Assembly (NCBI RefSeq): GCF_003248515.1
Contig: NZ_QFOB01000010.1
Coordinates: 62,001 to 126,000, forward strand
Direction: 5' to 3'
Source of the DNA: Sphingomonas sp.
Lineage (GTDB): Bacteria; Pseudomonadota; Alphaproteobacteria; Sphingomonadales; Sphingomonadaceae
DNA length: 64,000 bases
Shown piece after piece: positions 25,656-33,341 of the stretch; within the stretch, counting starts at the first letter, position 1; each line of letters opens with the position of its first letter. The position numbers were made by a program, and so were the translations under genes. Under the pieces are notes generated by a model. That model was not told the origin of the DNA. It was given only the letters and a program-made list of their open reading frames with translations, and did no database searches.

Positions 25656-26197
25656 GCGATCGTCCCGGCCTTTTCGCCCAGATCCGCGAGGATTGGATCG
25701 CGCATGGACGCGACTGGACGCGGCCGGGCTTCCGCGCCGTCGCCATCCAGCGTTTCGGCGTGTGGCGGATGACCGTCTCGCCCAAGCTCCTGCGCGCGCC
25801 GCTCAGCATCCTCTATCGGATGATGTTCCGCCGCGTACGCAACAATTACGGGATCGAACTGCCTTATTCGGTATCGCTCGGCCGGCGCGTGATCGTGGAG
25901 CATCAGGGCGGCATCGTCGTCCACGGCAACACCGTGATCGGCGACGATTGCATCATCCGGCAGAATTGCACGCTCGGCCTGCGCCGGCTGGATGCGCTGG
26001 ACGATGCCCCGATCCTGGGGAACAGGGTGGATCTTGGCGCGGGCTCGGTCGTGCTCGGCAAGGTCCGGCTCGGGGACGGCGCCAAGGTGGGAGCGAATGC
26101 GGTGGTGCTGACGGACGTGCCGCCGGGCGCGCTGGCGATCGGCGTACCGGCGCGCATCCGCGTGGCCGGTCAGGCAAACAAGGGGGAAGCCATATGA
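25652..26197 (+). CDS. Serine O-acetyltransferase-like hexapeptide acyltransferase
   Basis: Left-handed beta-helix acyltransferase of 181 aa with hexapeptide repeats from about residue 75 (VIVEHQGGIVVHGNTVIGDD) to 165 (GAKVGANAVVLTDVPPG). The N-terminal helices resemble CysE-type enzymes but are short. Placed between a GT2 enzyme and a sugar-type oxidoreductase, it more likely acetylates a sugar or glycan than serine. ATGA overlaps join it to both neighbours. Confidence 0.8.
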   Translation: MSDRPGLFAQIREDWIAHGRDWTRPGFRAVAIQRFGVWRMTVSPKLLRAPLSILYRMMFRRVRNNYGIELPYSVSLGRRVIVEHQGGIVVHGNTVIGDDCIIRQNCTLGLRRLDALDDAPILGNRVDLGAGSVVLGKVRLGDGAKVGANAVVLTDVPPGALAIGVPARIRVAGQANKGEAI

Positions 26198-28314
26198 GCG
26201 AAACGCGCGTCGGCCTGCTGGGCGCCGGCTATATCCTGAAGGCGCATGCCCGCGCCGTGCAGGCGGCTCCCGGCGCGGTGCTGCACGCGGTCTGCGATCT
26301 GGCGGTTGGCCGGGCGAAGGCGGCGGCGGCCGAATATGGCATTCCCAACGTCTTCGGATCGATCGAGGAACTGGCGGCCTCCGATGTCGAGGCCGTCCAT
26401 ATCCTGCTCCCCCCGCATCTTCACGTCGCCGCCGCGACCACGCTGATCGAGGCGGGCAAGCACGTCTTCCTCGAAAAGCCGATGGGCCCCGGCGCTGCGG
26501 AATGCCGCGCGCTCTGCGATCTGGCCGAAGCCAGGGGCCGCGTGCTGGGCGTCAATCACAATTTCCTGTTCACGCCGGCCTATCAGGCGATCCGCGACGG
26601 CAGGGCTTCGGGCACGCTCGGCGCGATCGATCACCTCGCCGTCAACTGGCTCTATGCGCTGCCGATTCTCCAGTTCGGCCCGTTCAACAGCTGGATGGTG
26701 ACGCGGCCCGGCAATCTGGTGCTGGAGCTGGGATCGCATCTCGGCTCCTTCGCGCTCGATCTGCTGGGCGATATCGAGATCCGGGCCGCCGTGGCCGATA
26801 ATCCGATCGATCTTCCCGGGGATCAGCGCGTGTGGCGCCGCTGGAACGCGATCGGCACGGGTGGCGGCGCATCGCTCAATTTCAACCTGTCCGTTTCGCC
26901 CGGCCAGACGGATCGCAGCATCTCGGTGCGTGCCAGCGGTGCGGTCGCCCATCTCGATTTCGAGCGCGGCACGTCGTGGCAGACGGCGCAATCCAGCGAC
27001 AATCCGATCTTCGACAATTTCAACGCGTCGAAATCGGCCGCGCTGGCGATGGGCCGTGAAACGGTCACGAGCTTCGGCCGCTATCTCGGCCGCGCGCTGC
27101 GCAAGCAGGCCGCCGCCAACCCGTTCGAGGAAAGCATCGCGCTCAGCGTCGCCACTTTCTATGCCGGGCTCGGTGGAACGCTCGATCCGCGCCTGGAAGG
27201 CCGCTTCGGCGCGAAGGTGATCCAGCTGTGCGAGGATATCATCGCAGCCTCGGGCATCGAGAATGGCGCCGCCTCCGCGAGTACGGCCCCCGCCCCCGTC
27301 GCGGAGCCGACCAAACCCACCGTGCTCGTCGTCGGCGGCACCGGCTTCATCGGGCGTGGCCTCGTCCGCCGGCTGGCGGCGCGTGGTGTTGGCGTACGCG
27401 TCCTCACGCGCAGCCTGGCTTCCGCGCGGATCGATCTCGCCGGCGTCGATGTCGAGCTGATGCAGGGCTCGCATAGCGATCCGGCGACGCTGGAGCGCGC
27501 GCTGGACGGGATCGAGACCGTCTATCATCTCGCCAAGGCGGAGGGGCAACGCTGGCAGGATTATGTGTCGGGCGATATCGAGCCGACCCGCCGCCTCGCC
27601 GAAGCCGCCGTGAAGCATGGCGTGAAGCGCTTCATCTATACCGGAACGATCGACAGCTATGCCTCGGGCGATCCGAAGGCGACCATCACGGGCGATACGC
27701 CGGTGGATCCCAAGATCGACAAGCGCAATCTCTATGCCCGGTCCAAGGCGGCGTGCGAGGCTCTGCTGAAGGATATCGCGCGGCGGGACGGTCTGGCGCT
27801 CGTCATCTTCCGCCCCGGCGTCGTCATCGGCGAAGGCAGCCCGCCGGCGCATCTCGGCGTTGGCAAGTTCGTGTCGAACACGCAGATCGATTATTGGGGC
27901 GATGGCACAAATATGGTGCCCTTCGTGTTGGTCGATGACGTGAATGACGCGCTCGACAAGGCGCTGGATGCGCCGGGCATCGACGGCCAGACCTTCCTGC
28001 TCACCGATGAGCCGTTGCTGACGGCACAGGATTATGTCGCCGCGATCGAGGCCCGCGTGGGCGGCCGGATCGCCGCGAAGGCCAAGCCGATCTGGCGCTA
28101 CTGGATCGCCGACGCGATCAAGGAAGGTGCCAAGAATCTGGTGCGCCATCCCAATCGCCGCGCTTCCGCCTATCGCGACTGGGACAGCAAATCGCACCGC
28201 GCCCGCTATGATTCCGCCAAGACGCGGGAAATGCTCGGCTGGCAGCCGGCCGGCACGCGCGAGGCCCTGATCGAGCGCGGCGTGAACGCCTCGGTCGATC
28301 GCTTCATGCGCTGA
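26194..28314 (+). CDS. Fusion of Gfo/Idh/MocA oxidoreductase and SDR epimerase/dehydratase
   Basis: A 706-residue two-enzyme protein. Residues 1-355 form a Gfo/Idh/MocA oxidoreductase with the dinucleotide motif GLLGAGYILKAHA and the EKP motif in VFLEKPMG. Residues 356-374 are an Ala/Pro/Thr linker. Residues 375-706 are an extended SDR with GGTGFIGRGLV and a YxxxK motif in NLYARSKAACE. Both halves use NAD(P) and commonly act on nucleotide sugars. The fusion suggests two sequential steps in making one sugar of the glycan. No stop or frameshift separates the halves. The ATG at 26194 overlaps the acyltransferase stop. Confidence 0.88.
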   Translation: MSETRVGLLGAGYILKAHARAVQAAPGAVLHAVCDLAVGRAKAAAAEYGIPNVFGSIEELAASDVEAVHILLPPHLHVAAATTLIEAGKHVFLEKPMGPGAAECRALCDLAEARGRVLGVNHNFLFTPAYQAIRDGRASGTLGAIDHLAVNWLYALPILQFGPFNSWMVTRPGNLVLELGSHLGSFALDLLGDIEIRAAVADNPIDLPGDQRVWRRWNAIGTGGGASLNFNLSVSPGQTDRSISVRASGAVAHLDFERGTSWQTAQSSDNPIFDNFNASKSAALAMGRETVTSFGRYLGRALRKQAAANPFEESIALSVATFYAGLGGTLDPRLEGRFGAKVIQLCEDIIAASGIENGAASASTAPAPVAEPTKPTVLVVGGTGFIGRGLVRRLAARGVGVRVLTRSLASARIDLAGVDVELMQGSHSDPATLERALDGIETVYHLAKAEGQRWQDYVSGDIEPTRRLAEAAVKHGVKRFIYTGTIDSYASGDPKATITGDTPVDPKIDKRNLYARSKAACEALLKDIARRDGLALVIFRPGVVIGEGSPPAHLGVGKFVSNTQIDYWGDGTNMVPFVLVDDVNDALDKALDAPGIDGQTFLLTDEPLLTAQDYVAAIEARVGGRIAAKAKPIWRYWIADAIKEGAKNLVRHPNRRASAYRDWDSKSHRARYDSAKTREMLGWQPAGTREALIERGVNASVDRFMR

Positions 28315-28319
28315 TCGCC

Positions 28320-29357
28320 ATGGCGGGCACACGCCGGATCGCGACCGTCATGGTCAATTACCGGACGCCCGCGCTGGCGCTGGAGGCATTGCGCGCCCTC
28401 GGCGGCGAGCGCGCCGCCGAACCGGGCCTGCGCGCGATCCTCGTTGATGGTGGATCGGGTGACGGTTCGGCGGAGAAGCTCGCCGAGGGAATCCGCGATC
28501 CCGCGCTGGCCGATTGGGTGGAATTGCTGCCGCTCGCCATGAATGGCGGCTTCGGCTGGGCGAACAACCAGGCGATCCTCCGGCTGCTCCAGGGCGATGA
28601 TCCGCCCGATTATATCCACCTGCTCAATCCCGATACCGCGATCGAGCCGGGTGGCCTTTCCACCCTTGCCGCCGTGCTGGATTCCCATCCCCGCTGCGCC
28701 GCGGTGGGCAGCCTGCTGCTGGAGCCGGATGGCTCGGCCGCCGGCTCCGCCTTCGCCTTTCCCAATGCCCGGCGCGAAATCGTGCGCGGCGCGCGCATGG
28801 GGCTGATCCAGCGCCTGTTCGCGCCCGAACGGCTCGTTTCCTTCGGGGAGGAAGCGGGCGAGGTGGAATGGGCCACAGGCGCGAGCGTCCTGTTCCGCAG
28901 CAGCGCACTGCGCGAGGTGGGGCTCTTCGATACCGGCTTCTTCCTCTATTTCGAGGAAACCGAACTGATGTGGCGCCTGCGCGCCGCCGGCTGGTCGATC
29001 CGGCACGAGCCGGCCAGCCGCGTTCCGCATGTCGGGGGGGCCGCCACCGGGGTGAATGGCACCCGCCGCACGGCGCTGCGCCCGCCACTGCCGCGTTACT
29101 GGTATGCCTCGCGCCGCCGCTTCTTCGCGCTCACGGGATCGCGGACCGGCGCGATCGGCGCGTCGCTCGCCTGGCTGTCCGGCTATGCCCTGCTCATGGC
29201 GCGCAAGCTGTTCGGCGGCGCCCGCCAGCATGCGATCGTCGAGCGGGAGGCGCGCGCCCTGCTCGCTTATGGCCTCGCCCCCGATGCGCGCGATCGCACG
29301 CCGGCCATCACGCGCTGGACGGACGCGCCCGGCGCCCCTCCCGCCTGGATGGCCTGA
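28320..29357 (+). CDS. Glycosyltransferase family 2 (rhamnosyltransferase-like)
   Basis: Cytoplasmic-side GT2 enzyme, 345 aa. It begins TVMVNYRTPALALEAL, has the metal-binding-type motif LNPDTAIEPGG and the C-terminal acceptor-side motif YFEETELMWRLRAAGW seen in rhamnosyltransferase-like members. A hydrophobic C-terminal stretch (ASLAWLSGYALLMARKLF) may be membrane-associated. It starts 6 bp after the fusion gene and ends the five-gene run from mtgA. The next gene, lptA, is convergent 10 bp away. Confidence 0.86.
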   Translation: MAGTRRIATVMVNYRTPALALEALRALGGERAAEPGLRAILVDGGSGDGSAEKLAEGIRDPALADWVELLPLAMNGGFGWANNQAILRLLQGDDPPDYIHLLNPDTAIEPGGLSTLAAVLDSHPRCAAVGSLLLEPDGSAAGSAFAFPNARREIVRGARMGLIQRLFAPERLVSFGEEAGEVEWATGASVLFRSSALREVGLFDTGFFLYFEETELMWRLRAAGWSIRHEPASRVPHVGGAATGVNGTRRTALRPPLPRYWYASRRRFFALTGSRTGAIGASLAWLSGYALLMARKLFGGARQHAIVEREARALLAYGLAPDARDRTPAITRWTDAPGAPPAWMA

Positions 29358-29366
29358 GCCGAGCCC

Positions 29367-29969
29367 TTATTTCGCGGGCGGCGTGCCCGGCGAAGGCGTG
29401 CTGGCGGGCGCCGTAGCGGATTGGGAGCGCTGCGGCACGGTGAAGCGCCCGGTCACGCGGCCGCCCTTCCCGGCCGATGCCGCTCCGCCCACCGCGCTGC
29501 CGTCCACCGTGGAACGGCCGCTGTTGAGATCGATAACAAGCCGCGCGCCGTTCACGGTATTGCCCCCGCGAATCAGCGATACGCCGCCGATCAGCGTGAT
29601 GATGCGCCGATTGAGATCGTAGATGCCGAACGATCCCTTGGCCCGCTCGCTGGGCGAAACCACCGTTACGCCGCCCGATGCATCGATGCGCTGGATCTGC
29701 GGCTCCGCATTCGGGCCGACGCCACGCGAATAGGCGACCGTCATCCGCGCCGCATCCATCGTCATATTGCCCTGCACCGCATGGACATTGCCAACGAAGA
29801 TCGCGCGATCGGCCCGGTCCTGCACCTCGATCCGGTCTGACGTCACATCCACCGGCGCATTGCTGTCATGCCCGCGCAGCACGGACAGGCCGCCATTGTT
29901 CTGCGCGGCCTGGGCCGAGGCGGCCGTCGCCAGCAGCGACGCGCCCACGAGTAGGAAACCCCTGATCAT
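29367..29969 (-). CDS. lptA: LPS transport periplasmic protein LptA
   Basis: Periplasmic bridge protein of the Lpt pathway (200 aa). A signal peptide ends near ASAQA (residue 21). The OstA-like beta-jellyroll follows, with VDVTSDRIEVQDRADRAIF and GNVHAVQGNMTM as typical strands. The C-terminus is proline/threonine-rich. The start overlaps the lptC stop as ATGA. The usual downstream lptB is not here; the gene is last in its operon. Confidence 0.9.
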   Translation of the reverse strand: MIRGFLLVGASLLATAASAQAAQNNGGLSVLRGHDSNAPVDVTSDRIEVQDRADRAIFVGNVHAVQGNMTMDAARMTVAYSRGVGPNAEPQIQRIDASGGVTVVSPSERAKGSFGIYDLNRRIITLIGGVSLIRGGNTVNGARLVIDLNSGRSTVDGSAVGGAASAGKGGRVTGRFTVPQRSQSATAPASTPSPGTPPAK

Positions 29970-30625
29970 CGCGCGGCTCTGGCCTGCCGCTGGACGATAT
30001 GCAAGCGGGCGTGCCCCACAAGATCCACCACCTTGGTCTCAAGGTTGGCGCGCATCTGATCCGCCGCGAAGGTGCCGAGCGGCATCGTTCCGTCCACGGG
30101 GCCACGGCTCTTGAGCAGGCGCGTCTTCAGATCCACCAGCACATCGCGCGTGTCGACCCGATAGCCGCCACCGCCCTCGTAGCGCACGGGGCCGTCCACG
30201 GCGATGCGATCGCTGTTCATGTCATAGCGCCCGCGCGGCGCGCGCACGTCCGCCGGGCCATCCGCCATCGCGATGCGCGCATGCAGCGTCTGCAACCGCA
30301 ATATCGGGTCACGCGAGGTCTGCTGAACAGCGGACGCCGCCGTCAGGATGAAGGGCTGGTTCTTGCCGTCGCGTCCGCGATACACGGCGTGGCTCACGCG
30401 CATCCGTTCCGGCGCGACATCGACGCCCTTCTTGGAGAGGACGAAGCTGATGTCCGCGCCAACGGTAAGCGGGGCAAGTGCCAGGAAGGCGGCGATGATC
30501 CCCACCGCAGCCGGCAACGCGACGCGCAGGACCGCCATCTTGATGTCGTGGCGGCCGCCCGCCATCGCCCAGGCGCGGCGCTGGCTTCTGCGTTCGCTGG
30601 CGAGGACGGACACGTCCGGGCTCAC
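29966..30625 (-). CDS. lptC: LPS export protein LptC
   Basis: Bitopic inner-membrane protein (219 aa) that passes LPS from LptB2FG to LptA. One TM helix lies at about residues 28-48 (VALPAAVGIIAAFLALAPL). The periplasmic jellyroll includes ADISFVLSKKGVDVAPERM and VRAPRGRYDMNSDRIAVDG. Overlaps on both sides (rnd stop, lptA start) indicate translational coupling. Alphaproteobacterial LptC proteins are divergent, but context with lptA makes this firm. Confidence 0.88.
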   Translation of the reverse strand: MSPDVSVLASERRSQRRAWAMAGGRHDIKMAVLRVALPAAVGIIAAFLALAPLTVGADISFVLSKKGVDVAPERMRVSHAVYRGRDGKNQPFILTAASAVQQTSRDPILRLQTLHARIAMADGPADVRAPRGRYDMNSDRIAVDGPVRYEGGGGYRVDTRDVLVDLKTRLLKSRGPVDGTMPLGTFAADQMRANLETKVVDLVGHARLHIVQRQARAAR

Positions 30626-31239
30626 ATGTGGGCGAAGATGTCGATCTCCGGCCAGCCGGCAAGATCGAGTTCGGCGCGCGCCGGCAGGAAATCGAAGCAG
30701 GCCTGCGCCAGCCCCGCGCGCCCCTCACGCGCCAGCCGCTCGTCAAGCTTCTCGCGCAGCTGGTGGAGATAGCGAACGTCTGACGCGGCATATTCCCGCT
30801 GTGCCTCGCTCAGTTCGGGCGCGCCCCAGTCGGACGATTGCTGCTGCTTCGAAATTTCCTGGCCGAGTATCTCCCGCACCAGTTCTTTCAGGCCATGCCG
30901 GTCGGTATAGGTGCGGATCAGGCGTGATGCGATCTTGGTGCAATAGACGGGCGCCGCGACGACGCCCAGATAGTGGCGAATCGCCGCCAGATCGAAGCGC
31001 GCGAAATGATAGAGTTTCAGCCTGTTGGGGTCCGCCAGCACCGCGCGGAGGTTCGGTGCGGCATAATTGCTGCCCGGCGCGAAGCGCACGAGATGCTCGT
31101 CTCCGCCCCCGTCCGAGATCTGAACGACGCACAGGCGATCGCGCGGCGTGAGCAATCCCATCGTCTCGGTATCGACGGCGACGGGTCCCTCGGCCAGCAC
31201 GCCGGCCGGCAGATCTTCTTCATGAAAATGAACAGTCAT
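30622..31239 (-). CDS. rnd: Ribonuclease D-like 3'-5' exonuclease
   Basis: DEDD-family exonuclease (205 aa). The acidic residues are in VAVDTETMGLL (Asp, Glu), YHFARFDLAAI (Asp) and YAASDVRYLHQL (Tyr, Asp). The HRDC domains of E. coli RNase D (375 aa) are absent, giving the short form common in alphaproteobacteria. Likely role: trimming of tRNA or other structured RNA 3' ends. It is first in the overlapping rnd-lptC-lptA run. Confidence 0.9.
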   Translation of the reverse strand: MTVHFHEEDLPAGVLAEGPVAVDTETMGLLTPRDRLCVVQISDGGGDEHLVRFAPGSNYAAPNLRAVLADPNRLKLYHFARFDLAAIRHYLGVVAAPVYCTKIASRLIRTYTDRHGLKELVREILGQEISKQQQSSDWGAPELSEAQREYAASDVRYLHQLREKLDERLAREGRAGLAQACFDFLPARAELDLAGWPEIDIFAHM

Positions 31240-31581
31240 AGAGGGCCTTTAGAGCGTGATCGTCCTGCGTGGAAGCGCCCGCGCACTTTCTGCGGATGCG
31301 AAAAAGCGCGCGCCCGAACCCGCCTGTCCGGCACGCCGGCACCTCCGTTCAGCCCACCGGAGGAGCGATCGACCGTGTTGTTTACAGCACGGCCTGAACG
31401 GCAAGTGAAGCACCGTTCACCATCATGGCGGGAAAAAGGCGGAATTCGCTCGCCGGGCTCGCGGATTTGTTGTAGGCTAGTGTTTGCTTAGGCATAGTAT
31501 ATGCTGACCAGCCTGGCGCGACTTCGCCCGTCGCGTTCGGTTCGACGCTCGGGGCGACTGATTTGGAAAGATTCTTGCGGC
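31240..31581 (+). other. Intergenic region between rnd and the cold-shock gene
   Basis: About 340 bp without a supported gene, between divergent rnd and the double cold-shock gene. It should hold both promoters and a possible long leader, as cold-shock mRNAs often have. An AT-richer patch near 31464-31502 (TAGTAT among others) is the likeliest promoter area for the plus strand, but no pair of boxes is convincing. An open frame from 31501 joins the gene in phase but lacks a good ribosome site. Confidence 0.4.
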
Positions 31582-32397
31582 ATGGGTTTTGATAGAGGGC
31601 GGCGCGGCCAGCGCGGTGGCAGGGACAAGCGCGACGGCTTTGGCGAGGACAGCTTCGGCGGCTCCGATTTCGGCGGTGGCTATGGCGGCGGCGGCGGTGG
31701 CTACGGCGGCGCGGGCCGCGGTGGCTATGGCGGCGGCGGTGATCGCTTCGGTGGCGGCGGCGGCTTCGGCGGCGGTGATCGCTTCGGTGGTGGCGGCGGC
31801 TTCGGCGGCGGCGGCGGTGGTTTCCGTGGCGGCGGCGGTGGTGGCTTCGGCGGCGGCCGTGGCGGCGGCGGCGGCGGCATGCCCGCCCAGGTGATCGGCG
31901 AAGGCAAGGGCACCGTTAAGTTCTTTAACGGCCAGAAGGGCTTCGGCTTCATCGTGCGCGATGATGGCGGTGAAGACGTGTTCGTTCACATTTCGGCGGT
32001 TGAGCAGGCCGGCCTCACCGGCCTGGCCGATGGCCAGACGCTGGAATTCACGCTCGTCGATCGCGGTGGCCGCGTTTCCGCAACCAACCTCAAGCTCGTC
32101 GGCGATATCCTGCCGGTCGGCGAAGGCCGTGCTCCGGCGGCTGCCAGCGGCGCCGCCGGCGGTCCGCAGCGCCAGCTGACGGGCGAAAAGGCCAGCGGCA
32201 CGGTCAAGTTCTTCAACGCGATGAAGGGCTTCGGCTTCATCCAGCGCGATGATGGCCAGCCGGACGCGTTCGTCCACATCTCGGCCGTCGAGCGCGCCGG
32301 CATGACGACGCTGAACGAGGGCGATCGCCTCCAGTTCGAACTGGAAGTCGATCGTCGCGGCAAATATGCGGCGGTGAACCTCGTCCCCGGCGAATAA
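31582..32397 (+). CDS. Double cold-shock-domain protein with glycine-rich N-terminus
   Basis: Nucleic-acid chaperone of 271 aa. Residues 1-20 are basic (RGRRGQRGGRDKR), residues 21-99 are almost all glycine with Phe, Tyr, Arg and Asp, and two cold-shock domains occupy about 107-173 and 203-268. Each has RNP1 (KGFGFI) and RNP2 (VFVHIS). The glycine tract contains two 12-residue repeats starting DRFGGGGGFGGG, encoded by 36 bp tandem repeats at 31741-31812. Such RGG/FG-rich tails promote RNA binding and condensate formation in other proteins. The start at 31582 is chosen because upstream in-frame codons look non-coding. A strong terminator follows. Confidence 0.88.
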   Translation: MGFDRGRRGQRGGRDKRDGFGEDSFGGSDFGGGYGGGGGGYGGAGRGGYGGGGDRFGGGGGFGGGDRFGGGGGFGGGGGGFRGGGGGGFGGGRGGGGGGMPAQVIGEGKGTVKFFNGQKGFGFIVRDDGGEDVFVHISAVEQAGLTGLADGQTLEFTLVDRGGRVSATNLKLVGDILPVGEGRAPAAASGAAGGPQRQLTGEKASGTVKFFNAMKGFGFIQRDDGQPDAFVHISAVERAGMTTLNEGDRLQFELEVDRRGKYAAVNLVPGE

Positions 32398-32428
32398 TCG
32401 CCGGATCGAACTCACGCCCACATGATCG

Positions 32429-32467
32429 GGCCCGGCCGGCGGATGCGCTGGCCGGGCCTTTTCTTTT
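32429..32467 (+). terminator. Rho-independent terminator of the cold-shock gene
   Basis: Stem GCCCGGCC (32430-32437) pairs with GGCCGGGC (32450-32457), followed by a T-rich tract to 32466. It lies 32 bp after the stop codon. Confidence 0.85.
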
Positions 32468-32746
32468 GGCGGCGATGCGATCGCTGGCAGACGTCGACAG
32501 AAGGGAAGAAACAGTATCGGCTTCCGGCAGAAACGGCCGCACCCGCCGGCCCGTTCGCGAAGAGCAGGAAAGCAGGAGAAGCCCTCCTCCACCAGAATAT
32601 CCCGTCGCCGGACAGGCCGGTTCCGGGATCCTCCCTCGCTTTCCTCTTTAGCCCACCCAAGAAAGCCTCTCTTCGGCGGCTCGCACGTCACACCTATCTT
32701 CCTCTCATGATCGTTGCGTCCGCGCGACGTCCCCGGAGATTTGAAG
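32468..32746. other. Intergenic region before the thioredoxin-like gene
   Basis: About 280 bp in which I see no gene and no strong hairpin. A GGAG sequence 10 bases before the ATG at 32747 is a suitable ribosome site; the promoter was not identified. Confidence 0.4.
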
Positions 32747-33256
32747 ATGCGCATGATCCTTTCCGCCGTTGTCGCCGCGGCGCTCGCCAGCGCCGGCGCG
32801 GCCGCCGTTCCCGCCCCGCGCGTGAAGGCGCAGAGCTTCGAGCAGCTCGCCAAGCCCCTGCCCCTGCCCTACAGCCAGACCGCGCCGGCCATGGCCGCCG
32901 TCGACAAGGCCCGCGCGCGCGCGAAGGCATCGGGCAAGCTGCTGCTGATCGATCTCGGCGGCAATTGGTGCCTGGATTGCCGGATCCTTGCCGGCACGAT
33001 GGAATTGCCCGAGGTCGAGGGTTGGCTGAAGAAGCATTATGAGCTCGTCTCGGTCGATGTCGGTCGCTTCGACAAGAATCTCGACGTGCCCGCGCGCTAT
33101 GGCTTCAAGGATCGTCTGGCCGGCGTCCCCGCCCTCCTCGTCGTCGATCCGAAGAGCGATCGCCTGATCAACACTGGCAAGACGACCGCCCTGTCCGATG
33201 CGCGCAGCATGAACCCACAAGGGCTTGCCGATTATCTCGCGCAATTCGCGCGCTGA
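32747..33256 (+). CDS. Periplasmic thioredoxin-like protein
   Basis: Exported 169-residue protein. The signal peptide ends around residue 20 (ALASAGAAA). A thioredoxin fold follows with the active site WCLDC (Cys75, Cys78) in IDLGGNWCLDCRIL and the cis-proline segment AGVPALLVVD. The ATG at 32747 gives a normal signal peptide; an upstream in-frame ATG would place an acidic/basic stretch in front of it. Probable thiol oxidoreductase or chaperone; partner unknown. Monocistronic. Confidence 0.85.
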   Translation: MRMILSAVVAAALASAGAAAVPAPRVKAQSFEQLAKPLPLPYSQTAPAMAAVDKARARAKASGKLLLIDLGGNWCLDCRILAGTMELPEVEGWLKKHYELVSVDVGRFDKNLDVPARYGFKDRLAGVPALLVVDPKSDRLINTGKTTALSDARSMNPQGLADYLAQFAR

Positions 33257-33341
33257 TCGGCACGCCTCTCCGCCTCTCCTGTTTCCGTAGAATCCGGTCC
33301 GGAATCCGCCTGGGCCTGCATCCCCGGGCGCGATGGCCGCA

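Noticed and set aside
31741..31812. Tandem 36 bp repeats considered as a CRISPR or VNTR locus
   Set aside because: They are coding repeats of a glycine-rich protein with no unique spacers; length variation is possible but not shown.
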